From: Trichomonas tenax
Lineage: Eukaryota; Parabasalia; Trichomonadida; Trichomonadidae
Length of the DNA stretch: 25,614 nt
Assembly (NCBI GenBank): GCA_023091735.1
Contig: JALKBU010000761.1
Coordinates: 1-25,614 of the forward strand
Reading direction: 5' to 3'
Part shown: positions 1 to 8,684 of the stretch, one piece after another
How the letters are laid out: each line of letters starts with the position of its first letter
Numbering within the stretch: position 1 is the stretch's first letter
Made by a program: the position numbers and the translations under genes
The notes under the pieces: generated by a model
The model's database searches: none
The model's input: only the letters and a program-made list of their open reading frames with translations
What the model was told of the DNA's origin: nothing

Positions 1-127
1 TGATTCGTCTGAGCTCGAACTTGTCTTGAACTTGAGCTTCCTGATCTTGTGGATTGTCTTCGTTCTTCACTCGTCTGCTGATTCGTCTGAGCTCGAACTT
101 GTCTTGAACTTGAGCTTCCTGATCTTG
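1..127 (-). repeat. 78-bp in-frame tandem repeat (26 residues) at the window edge
   Basis: Bases 1-49 and 79-127 are identical, giving a period of 78 bp. This is a multiple of three, so on the minus strand it encodes a repeated Arg/Ser/Gln-rich block of 26 residues. It lies in the open frame that continues from the element pseudogene after its frameshift near 200. The array continues past the left edge, so the copy number is unknown. Confidence 0.9.
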
Positions 128-1568
128 GCGGCTGCATTTGTATTTCATTTGTTTCTTGGATCAGAGTAATATTTGAAGGTATAGCCTCTTTAAGATGTGG
201 ATATGATTTTCCTGTTGTGCTTGTCCTTCTTCTCTTCTCTCGTTTTCTGCTTCTATTTCTGGTTGATTATGTTCTTCCAAATCAGCTTGCAACTGGATAT
301 CAATTCCTTTAGACTGGTTGATTTGTGTGTTTGTTCCGTTTAGTTCCAATCTAACGTTGATGGTTGAGATCTGATTTCGCGAGTTTTCAAGTCTTAGTTT
401 TTGGTGTTCTTGTGGGAAGTGCCTGACAATGAATTCTTCTCTGTTGCAAATAAGATCACAATGGCTGCATTTCTTATAACATTCTGTTGTGCCAATAATG
501 TTTATAAGTTTGACTTCTTCATCATTCTGAAGAGCTTCTTGGATCACACCGTAGAATGGATTGATTTCTCTCGCTTTCTTAAACTCCTTGTGCACTTCAT
601 TGGTTGGTGTCTCTCCTGTGCCTTTCGTTATGTGTTCGTATATTTTATTTCCATCATTAATGATTAGCTGATTGTTTTCATCTGAATATTGACATTTCTT
701 GCATCGACACTTATATAACCATTTGATTAGAGTTTGGTTCTCTTCAGTGTTCTATGAAGGATGAACTCCACAGCATTTAGCTAGCATTCTGAGCCATTTC
801 GCTTTGTCAATTGTGTTCTCATGATTCTGGGCGTTTATGTGTTGTGCAAGTAGCCTTTGACTTTTGAACTTTTTTCCACATTCTTCGCAATAAAATCTTT
901 TTTGATATCCATATCCTGGGATCTTTCCTATGTGCATGACCATAATGTCTAGTATTGATGTATGGAGTCTTTCTTCATCTGAGAGTACTATGTTCTGCTT
1001 TGCTTTATAGGCCGGAGATTCCATTACTTTTCTGACACATTCATTGAAGTCTTCCTTGCTTGAGGCATTCTTTAATTCTCGCTTGAATGTCTCCATAGCA
1101 GTTTGGATTCTGGTTTCAGTATCATTAGTATTGTCTTCATTGTTTTGTGGTGGATTAGGATCTTCATTGTTGATATCTTGACTCGAATCTTCATTTTGTG
1201 TTGCATTCTCTGTGACTAGGTTCAAGTTTTCTCTTGTTAGATTCACGTTGTCAACTATTCATGTTTCATTCTGTTCATCTCGTTGAGCTTGTTCCACTTC
1301 TCTCTGTGTTCGAATCATTATCGTGTTGTCCTCCTCCTCCAGGATCCTCTTCTCTTCTGAGAAGTACTGGAAAATGGTAGAAAGGCGGAATATTTAATTG
1401 ATTTACTTCGAGAGTTTGATTTTATTGAATAGTTTGTTGAAATTCTTGACCTGCTTCGGTAGCTGAGTCTGATATAATTTTTTCTTGCTCTGTTAAGAAC
1501 AGAGTGCAAAAAGTTGGAGTTAGGTTGGGAAACTTCTTCAAGTGATAGATTACCCTCTGGGACGCCAT
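1..1568 (-). pseudogene. Decayed mobile-element ORF with C2H2 zinc fingers (possible non-LTR retrotransposon, N-terminal part)
   Basis: On the minus strand an ATG at 1568-1566 opens a coding-like frame. It is broken by TAA at 1424-1422 and TGA at 1277-1275, shifts frame near 1280-1320, meets another TGA at 1261-1259 and a TAG at 754-752, and shifts frame again near 200, after which it stays open to the window edge. Between the breaks the reading is clearly protein-like. One C2H2 finger (C-X2-C-X12-H-X5-H) lies around 820-890 and a second (C-X2-C-X12-H-X4-H) around 415-480, with a Cys cluster (C-X-C-X2-C) between them near 690. Acidic Asn/Gln-rich linkers and an Arg/Ser/Gln-rich repeated tail follow. 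The body is less AT-rich than the neighbouring spacers, as expected of an inserted element. N-terminal C2H2 fingers are typical of R2/NeSL/CRE-type non-LTR retrotransposons, but the reverse transcriptase would lie beyond the window, so the class is inference. A DNA transposon or another zinc-finger multigene family is possible. Confidence 0.55.
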
Positions 1569-1586
1569 CTGTGTTGTTTTCAGCTC

Positions 1587-1600
1587 AAAAAAGGAAAAAA
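1587..1600 (-). terminator. Pol III terminator of tRNA-Phe
   Basis: Seven bases past the tRNA 3' end the minus strand carries two runs of six T (1600-1595 and 1592-1587) separated by CC. Runs of four or more T on the coding strand terminate RNA polymerase III. The second run leads straight into the leader of the zinc-finger element. Confidence 0.8.
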
Positions 1601-1606
1601 CATTTT

Positions 1607-1678
1607 GGGACTTCGCGGACTTGAACCACGTACCTTGCGATCTTCAGTCGCACGCTCTCCCAGGTGAGCTAAAGTCCC
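1607..1678 (-). tRNA. tRNA-Phe (anticodon GAA)
   Basis: The minus strand folds into a complete 72-nt cloverleaf without an intron. The acceptor GGGACTT pairs fully with AAGTCCC. The D arm is GCTC/GAGC with a GG in its 8-nt loop. The anticodon stem TGCGA/TCGCA holds the 7-nt loop CTGAAGA, which places GAA at positions 34-36 and a purine at 37. A 5-nt variable loop follows, then the T arm CGTGG/CCGCG with one T-G pair and the loop TTCAAGT. The internal A and B boxes for Pol III are intact. CCA is not encoded, as expected in eukaryotes. GAA reads UUU and UUC, so the tRNA delivers phenylalanine. The zinc-finger element starts just downstream in the same orientation. Confidence 0.95.
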
Positions 1679-1969
1679 TTTACATTTATTGAAATTAAGT
1701 ATATCTTGATAATATTAATAACAAATAATTGATTTCTGTAATGTAATCAGTTCAATTCAAAAATTATACATACCAAAAAACATTTTAGCTAAAAATTTCC
1801 TTAATCATATTCTAAGATACCTAGCTTCTAGGTATATTATTATGAATCATCTTTTGTTCTTTCCGTATGACTCACTATTCCCTTATTCTTGTTGCTATTA
1901 TTTCATATCATTTGAAAATTATAAATAATTGTCCATATTTGCACTTTATCGTTCTCTTTTTCATTATGT

Positions 1970-2720
1970 TTACAGATAAATAAATGGAAGGAAATAAATG
2001 TGCTTCATGTGGTTTGAATATGCATTGTGACAGGAAACCTTTATCCCAATATTATAAACTTTGCAAATGTTTTCTTCATCATTCATTATATTGACAGGCA
2101 ACCTCAGAAATGTTGATGCATTATACCTTGGGCGTACAAATGCTCTAATTTTGGAAGTGTCCTTATTCCTGAAATAATTGTTATCATTTGGGAAACTTGT
2201 GAATCCACAATAATAAATTTTAGATAAATTATTTTCAGCAAAGGTCAGTTCATCAGAAATCGCTATATCAGCAGGGAAAACTATTTCATTTAAATTCCAA
2301 TCATCAATTAAAAACAACTGTGATAATGTAACATGAATTCCTTGATCAAATTTTTTTTTTTTCAATTTAGTCATTATAGAAAAACAATATGCTCTCAGGG
2401 TTTTAACTGATGATGGAAGATATAAATATGATATGGAGATATTCCAAAATATGTCTGTATCGATAAAAGTAATAGTATTTGGTATAGAAACTGATGTGAT
2501 AAAATAACAAAATCTAAAGCAATATTTTGAAGTGTGAGTGATAGTGTAGTATTTTTAGTTGAATATTGCATATGAAAGAATCTTTATATGACCTGATATG
2601 GATTTTCCAACAATTGGAGCATTAGGCATTTTTCCTGAACTATTTCTAATTCAACATGTGTTGTCATCAATTGCTTCAAAGTAGAATTGGCCGTAACTAA
2701 AGTTCGATATTCATAACAGA
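1970..2720 (-). pseudogene. BspA-like leucine-rich-repeat surface protein, C-terminal relic
   Basis: The minus frame from about 2550 down to the stop at 1970 reads as TpLRR/BspA-type repeats. A unit with the pattern SIPNTITFI is followed by one with LPSSVKTLRAYCF, then by the terminal signature found in many Trichomonas BspA-like proteins (IYYCG, a Phe/Asn-rich segment, a Val/Arg-rich strand and a Y-x-x-STF motif). The same frame is interrupted upstream by TAA at 2557-2555 and TGA at 2653-2651, and no credible start was seen, so the gene is dead. An A12 run on the coding strand near 2350 falls inside the LRR frame. In trichomonads BspA-like proteins form a very large, variable family of candidate surface proteins, and relics are expected. 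There is no transmembrane anchor in the part that survives. Family assignment is by recognition of the repeat pattern; the upstream limit is approximate. Confidence 0.65.
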
Positions 2721-3037
2721 ACAAATCAAATTATGATCTTATTTTTATGCGAAATTTAACCTTGAATCGCATCTCATCTTTGACATGTAAGACTATTAAG
2801 TCATTGATGTAGACTTTTTAACATAATTTATTCCAATGATGTTATATATAAAGAAAAATATGTTGAATTTTTTCCCCTTTGACTTTTTTGAGTTTTGCGA
2901 TTTTTAACGAGTTAACCCCCTATTAAGCCAAACTGAGAAGACATTTAAGTGCTTTTCATTGGTGCTGAGTATGTTTATAGCATTTGCTTGTCTATTTAAC
3001 TTGAGGATCTCCATGCCTCCATGAGATTTCATCAAAT

Positions 3038-3124
3038 TTTGACATGTAAAATAACGAAAGTCATCATTTTTGACACTTATTATCTGATATTTGTCATGTA
3101 AAGTCGAAGATTTGATATGTAATG
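3038..3124 (+). repeat. Cluster of TTTGRCATGTAAA-like motifs at 21/31-bp steps
   Basis: Within the inverted-repeat element, TTTG-starting copies begin near 3038, 3069, 3090 and 3111; all but the second continue as NCATGTAA or a close variant. The same motif occurs singly near 2780 and in two other spacers (15338-15402 and 19098-19151). Spacings inside clusters are close to multiples of 10-10.5 bp. Confidence 0.5.
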
Positions 3125-3331
3125 TTCCCAATGAGCAAATTTTGTGTGAATTTGAGGTAGAATAACTTTATGTATGCTCGATGCGTGAGCAAAGGAATGC
3201 CGTTTGATTCCTGCGCGTAGCGTATTTTTTCTTTTCTATTTTTTAATTTTTCTAGGGGAATTCTAGCAAAAATAAGCGAGCGAACGCTATAATAGTGAGA
3301 TGTATTTGTTATAATAATCAAATGGATTCAT

Positions 3332-3369
3332 AACAGAAGCCCATTAATGATTTGTAATGGGTTTCTGTT
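3332..3369. repeat. 15-bp hairpin inside the MITE-like element
   Basis: AACAGAAGCCCATTA at 3332-3346 pairs with TAATGGGTTTCTGTT at 3355-3369 across an 8-nt loop, with one G-T wobble. A second, smaller inverted repeat (TAATCAT...ATGATTA) follows directly. The compact structure is typical of foldback or MITE interiors. Confidence 0.7.
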
Positions 3370-3521
3370 TGTAATCATATCATGATTAAGTAATATCTTG
3401 CTAAGATCATGAAACAGATTGCACCACTAGAATCAGCACCAACAAAAAGCACGTAAATGTTTCATCAGATTCGTCCAGGAAGTGGGTTTACTCGTTAAAA
3501 ATCGCAAAACTCAAAAAGGTC

Positions 3522-3979
3522 AACGAGAAAAAAAGCCATATTTTTTTTATAAAAATGAATATAAAATTGCTAGTAATTTGTGATTTAGATACAATTGTTA
3601 GAAAGAGTTGAAGCCCGTTAATGCATGTGAATATAAAGAGACAAACCCGCATTCTTTTTACCTTCTGACAAATAAAAATGTTCAATTTGCAAATCTCCTT
3701 AATGCATTTCCTATTTGATCAACATGCATTTAAAGATCATTAAACCATATTGTTATAATATGTTTCTATATTAAGATATTCTTAAATAATGAAGTAAATA
3801 AGTTTGTTATTGATACCAAAAAATGAATTTTTCATCATCAAAAAATACCTTTTTGACTTAAACATGAATATATAATACAGAAGTCATCCTAAACATGTTT
3901 CAATCATTATTTTGTTTGTGAGTATAACAGATAACTGTGAGTGAAAAGCATTTAGGAGTATAAAAGTGACAAATTTTCG
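3522..3979. other. AT-rich spacer upstream of the coiled-coil gene
   Basis: About 460 bp of AT-rich sequence. A short minus-strand ORF that starts at 3685 and ends at 3488 is low-complexity Phe/Ile-rich and looks like chance. I see no RNA gene here. The promoter of the downstream gene must lie in this stretch, but only the initiator-like element next to its ATG is recognisable. Confidence 0.6.
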
Positions 3980-3987
3980 TTATAAAT
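3980..3987 (+). promoter_or_regulatory. Initiator-like TTATAAAT before the 1563-residue gene
   Basis: TTATAAAT lies just upstream of the ATG at 3993; with +1 at the A of TTA the leader would be 11 nt. T. vaginalis initiators have the form T-C-A(+1)-Y-W and sit 5-20 nt before the ATG. Similar T-Y-A-T-A-A elements precede the genes starting at 9730 and 14663. No start site has been mapped here. Confidence 0.35.
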
Positions 3988-3992
3988 TTTAG

Positions 3993-6900
3993 ATGAGGAG
4001 GGAAAAGTTGAAGCAAAAAACGTTCGGAGAGCTTCTTTCTGACCTCAATTCTGACATAGAAAACAAAATCACGTCACTCAGTCCCGGTGACTGCGTTCAT
4101 TTCCCTCTTTCTTACAGATGTTTTCCGACATCTGAGTGTTTCGATGCGCAAATAACAGAATATATGAAACAATTCGAGTATAAAAACTTCTATGGAGAGA
4201 CAAAATTCTTCTATGAACAGATAAAAACGTGTTTTGAAGAATATTTGGATCCATTATCACACAAAAGTTTGCACAATTTACTTGAAAAGTATGCAACTGA
4301 TATCAAAATGAAGCGAGAAATCATTAACGAACGAATTTGCAGACCATTTGTGCTCAATAATAACTTTTTACAATTCAATGAAGTACAAAAGAGACTTTTA
4401 AATGAAGAAATAAAAACAAAAACGTTACTTATGAAACTTATACAATCAGAATCAAAACTTTTAGAAACAGAGAAACAGTTTATTCGCAAAGTTGATAATT
4501 ATATTCACTTAAATTACTTTTCTCTTGAATCATTTTACGAGATATTCAGACTTTCGTCGCTAACACACAAGAAAGAGATTTTTTCTCTCGCAATTTCTCG
4601 ACTTGATGAAGATAATTCTAAATATCATTTTTTTACGTTTCCAAGCTTCCCACAGTCACCAGATGAGTTTATAGAACGCTTGAAAATACTTTCAGATGAA
4701 CTTAACATAGATTTTGATATCGATTTACATGATGGTCATCATTTCTTTTATTCATGCGATAAAAGTTTTTCAGACATCTTCAGAAGCTACATTATACCTT
4801 CTTCAATTGATCCTCCGCCCACATTAGGCAAGAATCCGTCAATGAAAGAGATTTTTCAATCGATTGTTTACGAAAATATCCAAACAAATCCAACAATTGC
4901 GCGAAAACTTGCAGACATCTCTTCAAGCAATGCAAAGGACGTTAGTGATGTATACTCCGACGAAAGATTTGTTATCAAAAGAACAACTGATATCAGAGAT
5001 GAAATTCTTGCTTGCTGGCAAAAATTGTCGTTTATCAAGAATAGAATTCTTCTTCATAAAATTATAACGACTCTTCAAGAAATCAATGCCATCAAATACA
5101 AAATACACAGGCAAGAATTGCCAGGACAGAGTTTACCATCAATTCCTGGATACAGTAGTTTCAGAAGGCAATTTATTACAAATGTTAACCAGGTTTTCAA
5201 CTATGTCAAGAATCCAGATCTCGATTTTGTCATTCAGATGGCTTTAACATCAGAATTGAAGTTCCTGGAATCAAAACTGAAATTCATGAATATTTTACAT
5301 GAAATTTCTTTGCATTCATTCTCTAATGAAATATTGGAGGTTTGTGACAAAGTTTTTATTCACAGACCTGATACATCTTTTTACTTGGAAGGAAAATACA
5401 AACATTTCGATCGTATATACTCTCTTGAATCAGATACATATAATGCTTTATCTAAAGTTTTCGGAACATTGATCAGTATGCAAAAAGCACATCGCAAGAT
5501 CAATGATACAGATGGATTTTCCGTTGTTTTTGAAATAATGACAGAACTTTCGGTTTTACCACTTTTATTTAAAGATGAAGAAGGACTTTGCAATGAAATT
5601 TGTGATACATTGATGATAAAGAACGAGAAGTATCGCGAATATATTACATTTGGAATATGGAATTCATTTTTGAACCAAATGAAGAGTTTCCAAGGTGATG
5701 TTTTCTATCCATTCGATTTCCTTCAGACAGATTTCAACATAAAAGGATTTGAAGGATGCGCTGATACATTTGAAGCCCAGATATCCTATCATGCAATGCA
5801 AACTCAACTTATTTCAACAAAAGTTTTATTGCCTTACTATAATTCGCAAGCATCAATGCGTCAAAAGCCAGCAATTGAAGAACTTGCAAAACCAAGTCAC
5901 AGAGAGCAGTATTTCTATAATCTTCAATTAAGAACAGCAATTAGATATAACAACTTTGGATCAGAAGGAAGTTTCACGCGCGCATTTAATCACAGTGATA
6001 TGTTTTATGATTTTCTTCCTGAAACAAATCACTTTGCTTCAGTTGAAGACGACACAGTATTGAATGCAATGAGGATCGATTTGGCTTTCCTAATGACTAT
6101 GGAAATAATATTTTCACATCAAAATGAAAATCAAAACACACTCAAAAACGGAAAATTCTACAACAACGAGACAATTGAAACATTCGAAAATTTGAGTTTA
6201 GATGATTGTTTAACAATGAAATGTAACGAGAAAATCGTTAGAATTTGTTTATTGAGAACGAGATTGTTGTATTTTTATAGGTTCACTTATTCAGGAACTC
6301 AAAGACACGCAAAAGTTTTCGAACAAGTTCGTACAGATTCATTTAATAACGGATCATCAATTGTTCAGCAAATAACAAGAGACCTTGAGAATGAAAAGAG
6401 AGATGTTGATTATGTTTTGTCTTATTTAGAAACATTTGAGGATATGGAACTTCTCAAATTGACTTTATCCATTTTAATTTCAAGCATTGACCAGATTGAA
6501 AATCCAAAAGTTGCAGTCGAAAAAATCATCGGAAGAAAACCAAATTCCAAGAATGGTTCAGTTGAAGCACCAGTTCGAGAAATGTATTCTATGATTGTCA
6601 CTCCACAAGCATATGAGAAAAGATTTATGTCTATAACGCGTTTTATTCCTGTGTGGGCACTTCAATATATGTTTGTAATGGGAGATAATGCAAGAACATT
6701 CTATCAGGAAGGTTCAAAGAAACTTGATGACATGATCAATGATGCAATGATGAAGTATAAATCAAAGAAATTGAATGATCAAAGATTGCTTTATTTGAAG
6801 ACTCTTTATAACTCAAATCTATTAAGATTGGCTTTCTTTGAGATTTCATCAGGCGTTCCATCAAAGAATCTTGACAGCCTTTCTGCTTTCTTGAATTACA

Positions 6901-8684
6901 AAGGCGAATATTTCACCAAAGGATCATTTTTCGGTGAAAAGCTTGCGAAAACAAAAGGTTTCAGTCCAATTGAAGGAGAAGTCACAAAGATTAAAGAAAA
7001 CGAAGCAGCAATCATCAAATATCAAGCATTTTTGACTGAATACATTAGAAATGAACAAATCGACGATATTAATATTGTCTATGAAAAGATGGCAGATGAT
7101 TATCAAAAATCATTGAATTTAGGAAGTCCTACATTTAGACCCGAAATATATTCAAGAACGGTCAATCAATCCATAGTCAAAAAGAACGTTTTCTTCCTTC
7201 CAGATCCAAAAGATTTGACTTTTCAATTCAATCTTGAAAAAAGTTACAATATCTGCAAACTCATCACTTCTGCTTCAGATAGTACCACTGCTTCAAAAAT
7301 CGGAGAAAATACGATTTTGGTTTCTAAGTTGAAAGAAAAAATGCTTTCTTTATCGCAAAGAATTTATGATGAGTTCAGAAAGTCAATCGAAAGGTTTTCA
7401 AGTGTTTGGCCATCAACTTTATCAGGTGGATTAAATATCTATGAATCGAACTTAGATGATGTTCTAAGAAGCGATTGCTATTTAAGAAAGCTCGCACGCG
7501 ATTACTCCGGCAAAATCAAAATGGAGTTGGCAGATACATTTGAAAACAAATTCTATGAGCTTAATAATCTACTTGCAACTCTTAAGTTGATCAAACATGA
7601 AAACAAGCACTTTGAAAGACAGATGGAAGCAGAAACAAGAGAGTATTATGTCAAAGTTCTCCATGAATTAAATGAAGAGATTGAAGCTCGTAAAAAGAAT
7701 TTCAGTAATATTCATGAAGAGTTCTTCAGTGCTGCTCTTGATTCATTGTCAGATCTTCTAACAGGTGAAGAAAGAATCCATCAAGTCGTTAAAACTCACA
7801 AATTTAAAGTTAAGCCCGCTGATCCTATTGCTGCAGTGAAAGAAGAAATCAAAGATTTGGAAACCGAAATTCTCAAACAACGTGTTGCAAATTGCATAAG
7901 ACAAATAGGTATGAAGCGCGTTTTCGACAAAAAGAGAGATGTATTGATTGACGATAGACGTCAGTATAACTCATTGCTGTGGGGAGGGAAGCACAGATTA
8001 GAAGAGACACTCCACGAACTTCAATCCGAGCTGCTTGAAGGTGAAAAGAAACTTGTGAATTACGAAAATACAATTGAAGAACTTCAAAATGAAATCAAGA
8101 CAGTTGTCCACGAAAACACAATGCTCTCTCATATCAAAGATATGCTCACACTTAAGACTAGAGACTTGAATGAAGATTTAGAGCCTTTAGTCGATGTTGA
8201 CGAAGAAGAATTAAATGATATTTTAACAAAACTAGAAAATGCCAATAATGAGTTAGAAGAGATGAAAGACGCACATGAACAATATGAAGAGCAAGTTGAA
8301 ATTCAAGTTAGGGAACCAATCGCTGAATTAGGCAGACTCAGAAGGAAACTTGTGACCGCCAAATCACAATCAGTCAGATCAGGAAGGTCATCACCGAGAA
8401 CAATTTCACCAGAAGAAGAAATGACAATTCTTGAACAGCGCCTTCAAGAAAATAAGGAACTTAAGAAAGAAAATGAAGAACTGAAAGCAAAGATCGAGTT
8501 TATCAAAACTCAAATTGTTGAAAAGAATGATAACTTCCAAATTCCAAGGTTAAACATTCCAAAGACTGCAAATGACTTATACGGAAGACTCAATGCAACA
8601 AAAACATCTAAAAGATCGACACGTAACAGAAAGATAGTCAAACCTCAAACATATTTAGCGAGCGCAAAATCTGCTAGAAATTAA
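3993..8684 (+). CDS. Large coiled-coil protein, 1563 aa, probably cytoskeletal
   Basis: One uninterrupted ATG-initiated frame. Residues 1 to about 1180 are mostly helical, with many Leu/Phe/Glu/Lys and no recognised enzyme motif, signal peptide or membrane segment. From about 1180 to 1270 and 1280 to 1445 the sequence becomes classic heptad coiled coil rich in Glu, Lys and Leu. A Ser/Arg/Pro hinge (SGRSSPRT, near 1460) follows, then a last coiled coil at about 1474-1510 (ELKKENEELKAKIE) and a basic Ser/Thr/Lys/Arg tail. Such an architecture is usual for axonemal, basal-body or other cytoskeletal scaffold proteins, and trichomonads have elaborate flagellar roots. That role is inferred; I do not recognise the family with confidence. 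SP sites in the hinge could be phosphorylated. The next gene downstream is on the same strand but 1045 bp away, with its own initiator-like element, so the two are not an operon. Confidence 0.9.
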   Translation: MRREKLKQKTFGELLSDLNSDIENKITSLSPGDCVHFPLSYRCFPTSECFDAQITEYMKQFEYKNFYGETKFFYEQIKTCFEEYLDPLSHKSLHNLLEKYATDIKMKREIINERICRPFVLNNNFLQFNEVQKRLLNEEIKTKTLLMKLIQSESKLLETEKQFIRKVDNYIHLNYFSLESFYEIFRLSSLTHKKEIFSLAISRLDEDNSKYHFFTFPSFPQSPDEFIERLKILSDELNIDFDIDLHDGHHFFYSCDKSFSDIFRSYIIPSSIDPPPTLGKNPSMKEIFQSIVYENIQTNPTIARKLADISSSNAKDVSDVYSDERFVIKRTTDIRDEILACWQKLSFIKNRILLHKIITTLQEINAIKYKIHRQELPGQSLPSIPGYSSFRRQFITNVNQVFNYVKNPDLDFVIQMALTSELKFLESKLKFMNILHEISLHSFSNEILEVCDKVFIHRPDTSFYLEGKYKHFDRIYSLESDTYNALSKVFGTLISMQKAHRKINDTDGFSVVFEIMTELSVLPLLFKDEEGLCNEICDTLMIKNEKYREYITFGIWNSFLNQMKSFQGDVFYPFDFLQTDFNIKGFEGCADTFEAQISYHAMQTQLISTKVLLPYYNSQASMRQKPAIEELAKPSHREQYFYNLQLRTAIRYNNFGSEGSFTRAFNHSDMFYDFLPETNHFASVEDDTVLNAMRIDLAFLMTMEIIFSHQNENQNTLKNGKFYNNETIETFENLSLDDCLTMKCNEKIVRICLLRTRLLYFYRFTYSGTQRHAKVFEQVRTDSFNNGSSIVQQITRDLENEKRDVDYVLSYLETFEDMELLKLTLSILISSIDQIENPKVAVEKIIGRKPNSKNGSVEAPVREMYSMIVTPQAYEKRFMSITRFIPVWALQYMFVMGDNARTFYQEGSKKLDDMINDAMMKYKSKKLNDQRLLYLKTLYNSNLLRLAFFEISSGVPSKNLDSLSAFLNYKGEYFTKGSFFGEKLAKTKGFSPIEGEVTKIKENEAAIIKYQAFLTEYIRNEQIDDINIVYEKMADDYQKSLNLGSPTFRPEIYSRTVNQSIVKKNVFFLPDPKDLTFQFNLEKSYNICKLITSASDSTTASKIGENTILVSKLKEKMLSLSQRIYDEFRKSIERFSSVWPSTLSGGLNIYESNLDDVLRSDCYLRKLARDYSGKIKMELADTFENKFYELNNLLATLKLIKHENKHFERQMEAETREYYVKVLHELNEEIEARKKNFSNIHEEFFSAALDSLSDLLTGEERIHQVVKTHKFKVKPADPIAAVKEEIKDLETEILKQRVANCIRQIGMKRVFDKKRDVLIDDRRQYNSLLWGGKHRLEETLHELQSELLEGEKKLVNYENTIEELQNEIKTVVHENTMLSHIKDMLTLKTRDLNEDLEPLVDVDEEELNDILTKLENANNELEEMKDAHEQYEEQVEIQVREPIAELGRLRRKLVTAKSQSVRSGRSSPRTISPEEEMTILEQRLQENKELKKENEELKAKIEFIKTQIVEKNDNFQIPRLNIPKTANDLYGRLNATKTSKRSTRNRKIVKPQTYLASAKSARN

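Larger units (their letters stand above)
2881..3521. mobile_element. MITE-like element bounded by 40-bp terminal inverted repeats
   Basis: Bases 2881-2920 reappear as the reverse complement of 3482-3521 with 37 of 40 positions matching; the shared core is TTTTTGAGTTTTGCGATTTT followed by TAACGAG. A weaker T-rich similarity continues outward on both sides, so the true ends could lie 10-15 bp further out. The interior has no credible transposase: the short minus-strand ORFs at 2904-3131 and 3094-3321 show no recognised domain. A non-autonomous DNA transposon is the simplest reading. I could not settle a target-site duplication. Confidence 0.6.

Noticed and set aside
401..667. Plus-strand ORF of 88 codons opposite the zinc-finger element
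   Set aside because: It lies antisense to the region that encodes both parts of the second zinc finger and shows no domain.
1318..1509. Minus-strand 63-codon Arg/Ser-rich ORF taken as a separate gene
   Set aside because: It is an off-frame reading over the element pseudogene; the adjacent frame from the ATG at 1568 reads more like protein and connects to the element.
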